Positions 22,948 through 30,366 of a stretch of DNA of 40,679 bases are shown one piece after another. Position 1 is the first letter of the stretch; each line of letters opens with the position of its first letter. The DNA comes from Candidatus Binatia bacterium (GTDB lineage Bacteria; Desulfobacterota_B; Binatia; UBA9968; JAJDTQ01). Made by a program: the position numbers and the translations under genes. The DNA is taken from contig JAJDTQ010000220.1 of assembly GCA_022827045.1 (NCBI GenBank), forward strand, positions 1 to 40,679, given 5' to 3'. Below the pieces are notes generated by a model. The model worked only from the letters and a program-made list of their open reading frames with translations, searched no databases and was not told the DNA's origin.

Positions 22948-24046
22948 CGAGCGCGTTGAACCCCACCGGAAACCCCAGCGCGGGCGCGAGCTGTTCCCTC
23001 GCGATCTGCCTCAGGGCGCGGACCTGGAGCGCCAGCTTCCTGGCCTTGGGCCGCAGCGCCGCATCGGCGGCGGCTTCCTCGACGGGCAGGCCGATGGACC
23101 GCGCGGTGCCGAGGGTGACGCGGAACGCCTTGCGCAACAGCTTGTGGAGCTTGGGATCGGCGGTGGCGGTCAGCTCGCCGAGACCCGGTCCGTTCTCGCC
23201 CTCGTAGAGCGCCCGCAGCGCTACGAGGTTGTCGATGATGTTGGCGAGGGAACGGCCGCTCAGGCGCGATTCGGCCAGGCGCGGCCGCACCTTTTCGGGG
23301 CTGTCGCCGATGACCGGCCTCAGCTTGACGTCGGCGATGAGTTGCAGGCTGTCGTGAAGGCTCTTGAAGAACGCTCGCGTGGCCTCCTTGTGGCTGTCGA
23401 AATAGCTGTTCTTCGGTCCCGCCGCGGTCACGGTCCGCGCGAACGGGTCGCTGCCGTCCCGCCAGCCGGCCAGGATGTCCGCGGCCATCCCGCGCATGTT
23501 GGCAGCGATCGCCGTGAGAAGCGCGCAGGCCATGGTCCCCGTTCCGCCTCCCGCCCGCAGCGCTTCGTCGCCATAGAGCAGCACCTCCGCGGCCAGGAAC
23601 CCCTGGAGGGCGACGTTGGCTTTGGCCAGGCGCGCCGGGCGAACCGTGGCCTCGTCGCCGGCCGTGATGACCTTGCGCACCGCGGGCGTCACCTTGGTCC
23701 GGGCCTGGGGCCAGAAGTAAAACCGGTGGCCGCGCATGAGGATCTCGATGGGCCCGAAACGCACGTGCTCGATTCCCATCCAGGCAGACATGGCGTCCTG
23801 GAAGCGCGCCCGCGCGCCGTCGAGCGCCGCGGCATCGCCGGGGGCGCCGCAGAAATCACGGGATGTCGTGGCGAAAGCGTCGGTGGCGGCGGCCAGCCGT
23901 TCGTAGCGCGGCACCACGTGGGTCTTCACCAGGACCGCGTTGACCCTCCCGAACGCTTCGGGTTCAAGGGGCGCCGCGCCCGCGGATGGGGCGCCGGCGA
24001 GCAGGGCCAGGACGGCCAGAGCCGCCCACGAAAGAGTGCGCATCAT
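22937..24046 (-). CDS. Second imelysin-family protein, lacking the motif histidine
   Basis: The 369-residue exported protein (signal MMRTLSWAALAVLALLAGAP...AGA) is of the short imelysin type. It has SAWMGIEHVRFGPIE near 85 and FYFWPQART near 108. The segment aligned with GxHxxE reads GFLAAEVLLYG, so the glutamate stays but histidine is replaced. This seems usual for the second imelysin of these clusters. Start ATG 24046 (behind GGAGAAG) is preferred over a TTG at 24058. A periplasmic iron- or heme-related role is known of the family; the precise reaction is not. Confidence 0.85.
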   Translation of the reverse strand: MMRTLSWAALAVLALLAGAPSAGAAPLEPEAFGRVNAVLVKTHVVPRYERLAAATDAFATTSRDFCGAPGDAAALDGARARFQDAMSAWMGIEHVRFGPIEILMRGHRFYFWPQARTKVTPAVRKVITAGDEATVRPARLAKANVALQGFLAAEVLLYGDEALRAGGGTGTMACALLTAIAANMRGMAADILAGWRDGSDPFARTVTAAGPKNSYFDSHKEATRAFFKSLHDSLQLIADVKLRPVIGDSPEKVRPRLAESRLSGRSLANIIDNLVALRALYEGENGPGLGELTATADPKLHKLLRKAFRVTLGTARSIGLPVEEAAADAALRPKARKLALQVRALRQIAREQLAPALGFPVGFNALDGD

Positions 24047-24064
24047 GAACTTCTCCAATCCGTG

Positions 24065-25564
24065 TCAAAGCGAATTCAGGAATGCCAGCAGCGCGGCCCG
24101 TTCCGCCCGCGTCATGGCCACCACGCGCTCCCTGGCCGCTTCGGCCTCGCCGCCGTGCCAGAGGACGGCTTCCAGAAGGTTGCGGGCACGGCCGTCGTGC
24201 AGGAACTGGGTGTGGCCGCTGACGGTCTCGGTGAGGCCGATGCCCCAGAGCGGCGGCGTGCGCCACTCGCGGCCGCCGGCTTCCCCCTCGGGGCGGTTGT
24301 CGGCCAGCCCCTCGCCCATGTCGTGGAGCAGCAGGTCGGTGTACGGCCAGATGAGCTGGAAAGACTGTTCCTTGCCGATAGAGTCCCGCCTGGTGACGAA
24401 CTTGGGCCGGTGGCAGGCGATGCAGTTGGCTTCGTAGAAGAGCCGCTTGCCTTCCAGTACCTGCGGGTCGCCGAGGTTCCGGCGCGCCGGCACGGCCAGG
24501 TTGCGGCTGTAGAACACCAGCAGGTCGAACATCTGGGCCGTGGCCTCGGTGCCGTACTCCGCGTCCGATGCGCCGCCGTGGGGGGCGGTCCGGCATACCC
24601 GCTGGGCCTCGGTGCAATCGCCGTAGGGTTCCGAGTAGAGCGGCGTCGAGATGCCGATGTCGCCGCGGAACGCGCCCGCGGCCTGTTGCGCCACGGTGGG
24701 CTGTCCCGCCTTCCAGCCGAAGCGGCCCAGCATGGGTTTTTGGTGCTCGTCGCTCCACACCCGGTTGGGCCGGCCGGAGATGCCGTCGCCGTCGGCGTCG
24801 TCCGGGTCGGCGCCGGCGAGAATCTCTTCTTCGGGAATGGCTTCCAGCAGGCCGATGCCGATGATGGGCGGGGTCACCCTCGGCGACAGCATGGTGTCGC
24901 GGTGCAGCGGACCGTAGTGGAGCCCGGAGACGCCATAGGTAGGCACCCGTAGCGACGCCGTCTCGCCGTCGGCCAGCGCCACCGGTTGTTCGCGGTAGGA
25001 GATGGTCATCTCGCCTTCGGCGGGAACCCCCTGCACCGAGAAGTTCTGGAGCTGCCCACCGTAGGTGGGTTCCGGAAGGTCAGTCCGCGGCTTCCGCTCC
25101 GCGCCCGGTCCGCTGCCCGGTTCCGCTGCCGCCGGGATGGAAAGGCGGAGGAACATCGATTCGGCGCGCTCGCCCGGGGCGGGCGGATGGCCGCGGCCGT
25201 CCTTCAGGTGGCAACGCTGGCAGGCGCGGGCGTTGAACAGCGGGCCGAGGCCGTCGGACGAGGTCGTGGAACTCGGCGACGACACCCAGACCTTTTTGAA
25301 GATCCCGTTGCCCACCTTGAAATCGAGCTCGAGCTCGAACGGCATGTTGGCCGAGGGGTGGGAGAAGATGTCACGGTTGAGCGCCTTGAACACCGTGGCC
25401 GCGCCGCCCGGCCGGCTCTCGTAGCGCTCGGGCTTGGAGAATTCGGTGGTCGGCCGGGTGACGGCGGCAATGCGCGCTCGTTCGCGGGCGGTTCGCCCGG
25501 CGGACGCCGCAACGGCCGTGACCAGGACCAGGGCAGCAACGACAGGAGCAGTAACCGTTGACAT
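24065..25564 (-). CDS. Di-heme c-type oxidoreductase-like protein (DUF1111 family)
   Basis: This 499-residue exported protein has two heme-binding CXXCH motifs, Cys115-Gln-Arg-Cys-His119 and Cys381-Ile-Ala-Cys-His385. Conserved DUF1111 segments include LGPLFNARACQRCHLKDGRG, RVWSDEHQKPMLGRFGWKA near 275 and HTQFLHDGRARNLLEA near 460. The family is annotated as thiol or di-heme oxidoreductase and resembles MauG/cytochrome peroxidase-like proteins. It acts in the periplasm. It heads the operon DUF1111-imelysin-DUF1513, with only 18 bases before the next gene. The start is ATG 25564 (GTG 25570 also possible). No ribosome site is visible, and the predicted -10 at 25577-25582 would place the transcript start almost at the start codon. 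Confidence 0.88.
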   Translation of the reverse strand: MSTVTAPVVAALVLVTAVAASAGRTARERARIAAVTRPTTEFSKPERYESRPGGAATVFKALNRDIFSHPSANMPFELELDFKVGNGIFKKVWVSSPSSTTSSDGLGPLFNARACQRCHLKDGRGHPPAPGERAESMFLRLSIPAAAEPGSGPGAERKPRTDLPEPTYGGQLQNFSVQGVPAEGEMTISYREQPVALADGETASLRVPTYGVSGLHYGPLHRDTMLSPRVTPPIIGIGLLEAIPEEEILAGADPDDADGDGISGRPNRVWSDEHQKPMLGRFGWKAGQPTVAQQAAGAFRGDIGISTPLYSEPYGDCTEAQRVCRTAPHGGASDAEYGTEATAQMFDLLVFYSRNLAVPARRNLGDPQVLEGKRLFYEANCIACHRPKFVTRRDSIGKEQSFQLIWPYTDLLLHDMGEGLADNRPEGEAGGREWRTPPLWGIGLTETVSGHTQFLHDGRARNLLEAVLWHGGEAEAARERVVAMTRAERAALLAFLNSL

Positions 25565-25582
25565 GGACACCGGTCTTGTTTA

Positions 25583-25611
25583 TCAAATAAAATAAATTTG
25601 GTAAAGCAAAA
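25583..25611. promoter_or_regulatory. Putative metal-repressor operator, site 4 (DUF1111-imelysin operon promoter)
   Basis: TCAAATAA, then AAATTTGG, then the right half AAGCAAAA align gap-free with the site at 21690. On the minus strand TTTACC (-35 position) and TAAACA (-10 position, 25577-25582) are 17 bases apart, the same geometry as at 21690. The operator would cover the -35 and spacer. Confidence 0.6.
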
Positions 25612-25772
25612 GCACTGTCTTGGGCACTCCGGCAAAAGGCACGTTGGTGCATGAAACCCCTTCTTTAAAGGGTGTTCGAGAGATTCTTCTTTCAAAACGG
25701 GCCGACATTGACTATGCTTTTCACCACCGGGCCCTTTGTCGCCAGAAGGGCCATCACTGAGGAGGTGAAATC

Positions 25773-26267
25773 ATGAAAGGCGACCCGAGGGTGCTCAAGG
25801 CGCTCAACGACGTGCTGCGGAAAGAGCTGACCGGAATCAATCAATACTTCATGCACTCGCGGATGTGCCGCAACTGGGGCTACGAGGTGCTGGACCAGGC
25901 CATCTGGAAGGAATCGATCGAAGAGATGCAGCACGCGGATCAGATCATCAACCGCATCCTGCTGCTGGACGGCGTTCCCAACGTTGCCGGTTACGACAAG
26001 ATCATGGTCGGCAAGACCGTCAAGAAGCAGTTGGAGAACGACCTCGGTCTGGAAGAGGGGGCCATCAAGGTGCTGAACGCCGGCATCGGGACCTGCCACG
26101 AGGCCGGTGACCACGTGAGCAAGGAGCTGCTGGAGCAGATCCTGACCGATGAGGAAACCCACGTGGACTGGATCGAGGCGCAGCTACACCTGATCCAGGA
26201 GGTCGGCATGGAGAACTACCTGGCGCAGCAGATCCACGCCGCGGGCGGCGGGGCGGGCGGAGCGTAA
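25773..26267 (+). CDS. bfr: Bacterioferritin
   Basis: The 164-residue four-helix protein begins MKGDPRVLKALNDVLRKELTGINQYF and keeps every ferroxidase ligand in E. coli numbering: Glu18, Glu51, His54, Glu94, Glu127 and His130, plus Tyr25. Met52, which ligates the heme between subunits, is also present, so it is a heme-containing bacterioferritin rather than a ferritin. A 24-mer shell would oxidise and store iron in the cytoplasm. A very strong ribosome site (GAGGAGGTGAAATC) precedes the ATG. No TTTGGT-type box lies in its 150-bp leader, which would fit storage being controlled differently from uptake. It is 34 bases ahead of the metal regulator and probably co-transcribed. Confidence 0.95.
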   Translation: MKGDPRVLKALNDVLRKELTGINQYFMHSRMCRNWGYEVLDQAIWKESIEEMQHADQIINRILLLDGVPNVAGYDKIMVGKTVKKQLENDLGLEEGAIKVLNAGIGTCHEAGDHVSKELLEQILTDEETHVDWIEAQLHLIQEVGMENYLAQQIHAAGGGAGGA

Positions 26268-26301
26268 GCGCGACAGCCGTCGCGTACGGGGTGATACGAA
26301 A

Positions 26302-26976
26302 GTGGTTGTAAAGCGTTCAGAAGTTTCTTCGGCGACCGAAGACTACCTCAAGGCAATTTATAGCCTGGCCGAGGAGAACGACCAGGTGATCGCGGCGCGC
26401 GTGGCCGAGGACATCGGCGTGACCCCTTCCACCATGTTCAGTGCCCTGCGCCGGCTTGAGAAGGAAGAGTTCGTGCGGGTGGAGCGCCGCAAGAACATCT
26501 ACCTGACGCCGAAGGGCCGCGAGGTGGCGCAAGCCATCCTGCGCCGTCACTTTCTCACCGAGCGGCTGCTGACCGACTTGCTGGGGCTCGACTGGGTCAC
26601 GGCCCACCAGGAGGCGCACCACCTGGAGCACGCGATCTCGCCGGTGGTGGAGGAGCGTCTGGCGGCCATCCTCGACAACCCGTCCACATGCCCGCACGGC
26701 AACCCCATTCCGGTAAAGGGGGAGCCATCCCCGCGCCGCGAGTGGAGTCCCCTGAACGCGGCGGACGCGGGCACCGAAGTCATCTTCCGCTGCATCACCG
26801 AGACCGGCGAGCGCGACGCGGTGCTGCTTTCGTTCCTCTACGACCACGAGGTCCGTCCCGGCACCAGGATCGACATCCTCGACGTGGCGCCGTCCCTCGG
26901 CACCATCACCCTCAAGGTCAGAGAACACGAGGTCGTCCTCGGCCTGGAGGCCGCCAAGAAAATCTACGTTCAGTGA
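26302..26976 (+). CDS. DtxR/MntR-family metal-dependent transcriptional repressor
   Basis: The 224-residue protein has the three parts of long DtxR-family regulators: a winged helix (VIAARVAEDIGVTPSTMFSAL, about 28-48), a dimerisation/metal domain and a C-terminal FeoA/SH3-like domain (about 150-224). Ligand positions by alignment to DtxR are His83, Glu87 and His102 (site 1) and Asp14, His106, Glu109 and His110 (site 2). The residue equal to DtxR Met10 is Asp14, as in MntR, and that equal to Cys102 is His106, so metal preference (Fe versus Mn) is open. GTG 26302 starts the frame. It is the only dedicated metal regulator in the window and is the prime candidate for the four TTTGG operators. 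Confidence 0.92.
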   Translation: MVVKRSEVSSATEDYLKAIYSLAEENDQVIAARVAEDIGVTPSTMFSALRRLEKEEFVRVERRKNIYLTPKGREVAQAILRRHFLTERLLTDLLGLDWVTAHQEAHHLEHAISPVVEERLAAILDNPSTCPHGNPIPVKGEPSPRREWSPLNAADAGTEVIFRCITETGERDAVLLSFLYDHEVRPGTRIDILDVAPSLGTITLKVREHEVVLGLEAAKKIYVQ

Positions 26977-27000
26977 CCGGAGCGCGCGGCGCCCGATCTT

Positions 27001-27035
27001 CCCCCTCTCCCTCCGGGAGAGGGTCGGGGTGAGGG
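27001..27035. repeat. CCCTCTCCC palindromic repeat, copy 1
   Basis: CCCCCTCTCCCTCCGGGAGAGGG followed by TCGGGGTGAGGG (written as two parts) makes a hairpin between the convergent ends of the regulator and the EamA gene. A copy about 30/35 identical lies at 30311-30345. This repeat type is common between genes of many bacteria and may act as a bidirectional terminator. Confidence 0.75.
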
Positions 27036-27089
27036 TATCCGAAGGTTCAGATCCGTCGATCACGCCGGCGCAAACTCGTCGCCGGCGCC

Positions 27090-27953
27090 CTACACCAGCG
27101 CAGCCACGGCCACGCCCGCGGCGACCACCGCCATCCAGCACAGCCGCCTGAACCCGATCCGATCGCCCAGCCAGATTCGCGCGGCGACCGCGGTGACGGC
27201 GGCGAAGCATGAGAAGCCGATGGCCGCGCCGACCCGGTCACCGCCGGCGGAGCCGGTCAGGAACAGGCCCAAGGCTCCCGTTTCCAGAACCGCCTGCAAG
27301 AGCACCAGCAGCCACGTCGTCCCGGACGGCCAGGCCAGCGGACGGCGCTGCCGTTCGAGCCCCATGAAGCCCAGCGAGCCCGCCAGGGCGAAAGCGCGGT
27401 TCAGGTAGACCGCCGGGACCGTGCCGAGCACCGCGCCGGCCTCCTGTGCGAGGAACATGCGCAGCGCCACCGATACCGCGGCGCCGAGCCCCATAAGCGC
27501 GGTCACACGCAACCAGGCGCGGTCGTAGCGCTCCTTCCCCGGGCGCTCGGGCTGGGCCAGCATCGCCACGCCGCCGAAGACCGTCAGCGCCGCGACCCCG
27601 TGCAGCCAGTGATAGGGATGGCCGGCCAGCACGTTCAGCCCCACGAGCATCACCGTGAAGCTCGAGGTGGCGGGAGAAGCCACCGTCACCGGCCCCCGCA
27701 CCAGCGCGCGGAATAGCAGGGCCAGCACGGCGACGTTCAGCAGGCCGGACACGGCCGAGGCGCCCCAGCCCCACGCGTTCCATGCCGGCCAGCCGCCGCT
27801 TGCCGCGAACCAGACCGTCATGACGGCGAACGGCGGGATCATGATGAGCGCGATGAGCACGGACAGGGAGATGCGGCTCGCCGTGACCCGCGCCACGCAA
27901 TCGGAGACGCCGATCAGGCCGGCGCCGCACAACCCCCATACCAGTCCGCTCAC
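27090..27953 (-). CDS. EamA/DMT-family membrane transporter
   Basis: The frame is open far upstream, but GTG 27953 behind GGAGGATGTC starts a compact 287-residue protein. Roughly ten hydrophobic helices follow, beginning VSGLVWGLCGAGLIGVSDCVA and ending CWMAVVAAGVAVAALV. The two-fold repeat of five helices and sequences such as GLLNVAVLALLFRALVRGPVTVASP are typical of the drug/metabolite transporter superfamily. The substrate cannot be predicted. It is divergent from the UbiD-family gene, and the 226-bp gap between them shows no clear promoter or box that I can defend. Confidence 0.8.
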   Translation of the reverse strand: MSGLVWGLCGAGLIGVSDCVARVTASRISLSVLIALIMIPPFAVMTVWFAASGGWPAWNAWGWGASAVSGLLNVAVLALLFRALVRGPVTVASPATSSFTVMLVGLNVLAGHPYHWLHGVAALTVFGGVAMLAQPERPGKERYDRAWLRVTALMGLGAAVSVALRMFLAQEAGAVLGTVPAVYLNRAFALAGSLGFMGLERQRRPLAWPSGTTWLLVLLQAVLETGALGLFLTGSAGGDRVGAAIGFSCFAAVTAVAARIWLGDRIGFRRLCWMAVVAAGVAVAALV

Positions 27954-28179
27954 GACATCCTCCAGCTCCCGGCCTCCATGCCTTGCCTGTTCCTTTCCAC
28001 GTCCCTTCAGACCTTTCAGACTCTCCGGCCGGTGGCAAACGCGGACTCGAAATGTCCCCGAGACTGTGGTACGGCTCAGAGAGGAAGTGCGCGTCCCGCA
28101 AGGGAATTCCCAGACCCCGGGAATGGGCGTGGCACAGGCCCCTTGAAGCGGGCGACAACGGACGAGAAGGGAGAACTGA

Positions 28180-29613
28180 ATGCAGCCGGTAACCGACATG
28201 CGGAGCTTCATCGAGCGACTGGACGAGATGGGGGAGGTCAAGCGCATCGAGGGCGCGGACCTCGACACCGACGTGGGGGCGCTCACCGAGCACATGGGCG
28301 ATATCGAGTCGTCGGCGCTCCTGTTCGACGGCTTCGCCGGGTTTCCCAAGGGCTTCCGCATCGTCTCCAACCTGTTCCGCACCTGCCGGCGCACGGCGGT
28401 GGCCATGGGCGTGCCCACGGACGTGAAGGGGGTGGACTTCCTCCACGCCTGGCGCAAGCGGACCCTGGAGTTCCAGCCGCTTCCCTACGAGCAGGTGGAA
28501 GGCGGGCCGGTGTTCGACAACCAGATGGACGAGGACGAGGTGGACCTGACCCGGTTCCCGACCCCGCTCTGGCACGACCTCGACGGCGGCCGCTACATCG
28601 GCACCGGCTGCGGCGTCATCACCAAGGACCCGGAGTCCGGCGGCATCAACATCGGCACCTATCGGGTGATGATCCAGGAGAAGAACAAGGTTTCGGTCAA
28701 GATGAACAAGGGCAAGCACGGGCGGCTGGCCATGGAGCGGGCCCACGCCCGCGGCGAGTCGCTGCCCGTGGCCATCACCTTGGGGCAGGAGCCCAGCGTG
28801 ATGCTGTCGTCGCAGATGCCGCTGCCGCCCTCGGTGAACGAGTACGAGTTCGCCGGCTGGATGCAGGGCAGCCCCATCCCGGTGGTCCGGGGCGCCGTCA
28901 CCGGCCTCCCCATCCCCGCCAACGGCGAGGTGGTTCTGGAAGGGGAGATCCCGCCGCTGCCGCCGGAGCAGCTCCCCAAGGAGGGCCCCTTCGGCGAGTG
29001 GCCGGGCTACTACACCGAGGCCACCGAGGGCGATGTCCCGCTCATGACCGTCAAGCGGGTGTACTACCGCGACGACCCCATCATCCTGGGCGCCCCGCCG
29101 GTGCGGCCGCCCAACAGCTACCTGCCGATTCCCCTGGGCGCCATCACCCTCTGGGAGCAGCTCGAGAAGGCCGGCATCCCCGACGTGAAGGGAGTCTGGG
29201 GCTTCGTCTACGGCGGCCAGCCCGGACCCTTCACCGTCATCTCCATCAAGCAGCGCTACACCGGCCACGCCAAGCAGGCCCTGCTGGTGGCCGCGGGCGC
29301 CCGCGCCGGCGCCTACGGCGGCAAGATGGTGGTGGTGGTGGACGACGACGTGGACATCACCAACCCCGGCGAGGTCATCTGGGCCATGTCCACCCGCTGC
29401 GACCCGCGCGAGGGCATCGACATCGTGAAGAACGTGTGGGCTTCGGTGTGCGAGCCGGTGATCTCCCCCATGGACCGGGACACCAAGGGCTACGTCACCG
29501 ACCGCGTGCTCATCGACGCCTGCCGGCCGTACCAGTGGTTCGACCGCTTCCCGCCGGTGAACGCGTTCGAGCCCCAGTACAAGGACAAGGTGGCGAAGAA
29601 GTGGGGGGTATGA
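28180..29613 (+). CDS. UbiD-family (prenyl-FMN) decarboxylase
   Basis: The 477-residue protein fits UbiD length. The prFMN/Mn/K-binding segment INIGTYRVMIQEKNKVSVKM is near 157-176, and the active-site region EGPFGEWPGYYTEATEG is near 267-283. SLPVAITLGQEP and QRYTGHAKQALLVAA are further family blocks. UbiD enzymes decarboxylate (or carboxylate) aromatic or alpha,beta-unsaturated acids using prenylated FMN made by UbiX. No ubiX is seen here, and the family is too diverse to name the substrate. GAGAAGGGAGAACTGA precedes the ATG. The next gene, an Sco protein, starts 23 bases later. Confidence 0.88.
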   Translation: MQPVTDMRSFIERLDEMGEVKRIEGADLDTDVGALTEHMGDIESSALLFDGFAGFPKGFRIVSNLFRTCRRTAVAMGVPTDVKGVDFLHAWRKRTLEFQPLPYEQVEGGPVFDNQMDEDEVDLTRFPTPLWHDLDGGRYIGTGCGVITKDPESGGINIGTYRVMIQEKNKVSVKMNKGKHGRLAMERAHARGESLPVAITLGQEPSVMLSSQMPLPPSVNEYEFAGWMQGSPIPVVRGAVTGLPIPANGEVVLEGEIPPLPPEQLPKEGPFGEWPGYYTEATEGDVPLMTVKRVYYRDDPIILGAPPVRPPNSYLPIPLGAITLWEQLEKAGIPDVKGVWGFVYGGQPGPFTVISIKQRYTGHAKQALLVAAGARAGAYGGKMVVVVDDDVDITNPGEVIWAMSTRCDPREGIDIVKNVWASVCEPVISPMDRDTKGYVTDRVLIDACRPYQWFDRFPPVNAFEPQYKDKVAKKWGV

Positions 29614-29636
29614 AGCCCGGAAAAGGAGTGGTGGAA

Positions 29637-30269
29637 ATGAAGGCGGTCCGCTCGATCACGCTCGCGGCGGCGGTATTCATGGTCGCGTCACTTACGGCGC
29701 CGTGGCCGGCTCCCGCCCACAAGTCCGCTCACAAGTCCATCCTCAAGGTCGAGTTCGCGGAACGGCGCGAGCTGAACGTCCTTATCGACAACTTCGCTCT
29801 CACCGACCAGGACGGCGCGGGCGTGGAGTTCCGCAAGCTCCGGGGCAGGCCGTTGGTGATCAACTTCATGTACACGTCGTGCCCCGACATCTGCCCGCTG
29901 CTGACGGCGAGCCTCAAGATCTTGCGCTCGCGCATGACGCCCGCGGAAACCGAGGGTATCCGTTTCCTCTCCATCACCACGGACCCGGAAGTCGATTCGC
30001 CGAAGGTGCTCAAGGCCTACAGCAAGCGGCACGAGGCCGATGCCCCCAACTGGTCGTGGCTGACCGGCGAGCCCCGGGACCTGACCCCGGTATGGCAGGG
30101 CTTCGGCGTCAGTGTAAAGCGGCTCGCCAAGGGTCTCATCGAGCACACCACGCTCACCGTGGTGGCGGACGCCCAGGGATTCATGCGCTTCGCCTACTTC
30201 GGGTCCGCGCCGGACCCGGACGTCCTGCTGAGGGACCTGAGGGCGCTCGCACAGAGTCCATCGACCTAA
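29637..30269 (+). CDS. SCO1/SenC-type copper chaperone
   Basis: The 210-residue protein starts at ATG 29637 behind AAAAGGAG and has an N-terminal signal/anchor (ITLAAAVFMVASLTAPWPAPA). The thioredoxin-like fold carries the copper ligands Cys82-Pro-Asp-Ile-Cys86 and His170 (EHTT). NFMYTSCPDICP and ITTDPEVDSPKVLKAY are diagnostic of the family. Sco proteins deliver copper to cytochrome oxidase CuA or act as periplasmic thiol-redox proteins. No oxidase genes are near. The following gene resembles Cu/Zn permeases, so a metal-handling partnership is possible but inferred. Confidence 0.92.
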   Translation: MKAVRSITLAAAVFMVASLTAPWPAPAHKSAHKSILKVEFAERRELNVLIDNFALTDQDGAGVEFRKLRGRPLVINFMYTSCPDICPLLTASLKILRSRMTPAETEGIRFLSITTDPEVDSPKVLKAYSKRHEADAPNWSWLTGEPRDLTPVWQGFGVSVKRLAKGLIEHTTLTVVADAQGFMRFAYFGSAPDPDVLLRDLRALAQSPST

Positions 30270-30310
30270 ACCGCTATTCGGTTGTATATTCATGAGGAGA
30301 CGCAGCTTAC

Positions 30311-30345
30311 CCCCCTCTCCCCCTGGGAGAGGGCCGGGGTGAGGG
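30311..30345. repeat. CCCTCTCCC palindromic repeat, copy 2
   Basis: CCCCCTCTCC, CCCTGGGAGAGGG and CCGGGGTGAGGG in sequence form a hairpin between the Sco gene and the permease-SPFH gene, related to the copy at 27001. It may separate their transcripts, as the downstream gene has its own ribosome site nine bases later. Confidence 0.75.
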
Positions 30346-30366
30346 CGGGCCGCTGGAGGTTGAGCC

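Noticed and set aside
22913..24952. 679-residue open frame on the plus strand
   Set aside because: It is antisense to the imelysin and DUF1111 genes; the composition is typical of a GC-rich complement and no domain is recognisable.
25621..25772. TTTGG-type operator before bacterioferritin
   Set aside because: No match to the tripartite motif is visible; only CCCTTCTTTAAAGGG, an imperfect palindrome without a second copy, is present.
27238..29268. 676-residue minus-strand frame over the UbiD gene
   Set aside because: It is antisense to a gene with complete UbiD motifs; the EamA protein starts at 27953.
27978..29636. N-terminal extension of the Sco protein to 763 residues
   Set aside because: The frame stays open through the UbiD-family gene by chance; ATG 29637 with ribosome site and signal peptide is the real start.
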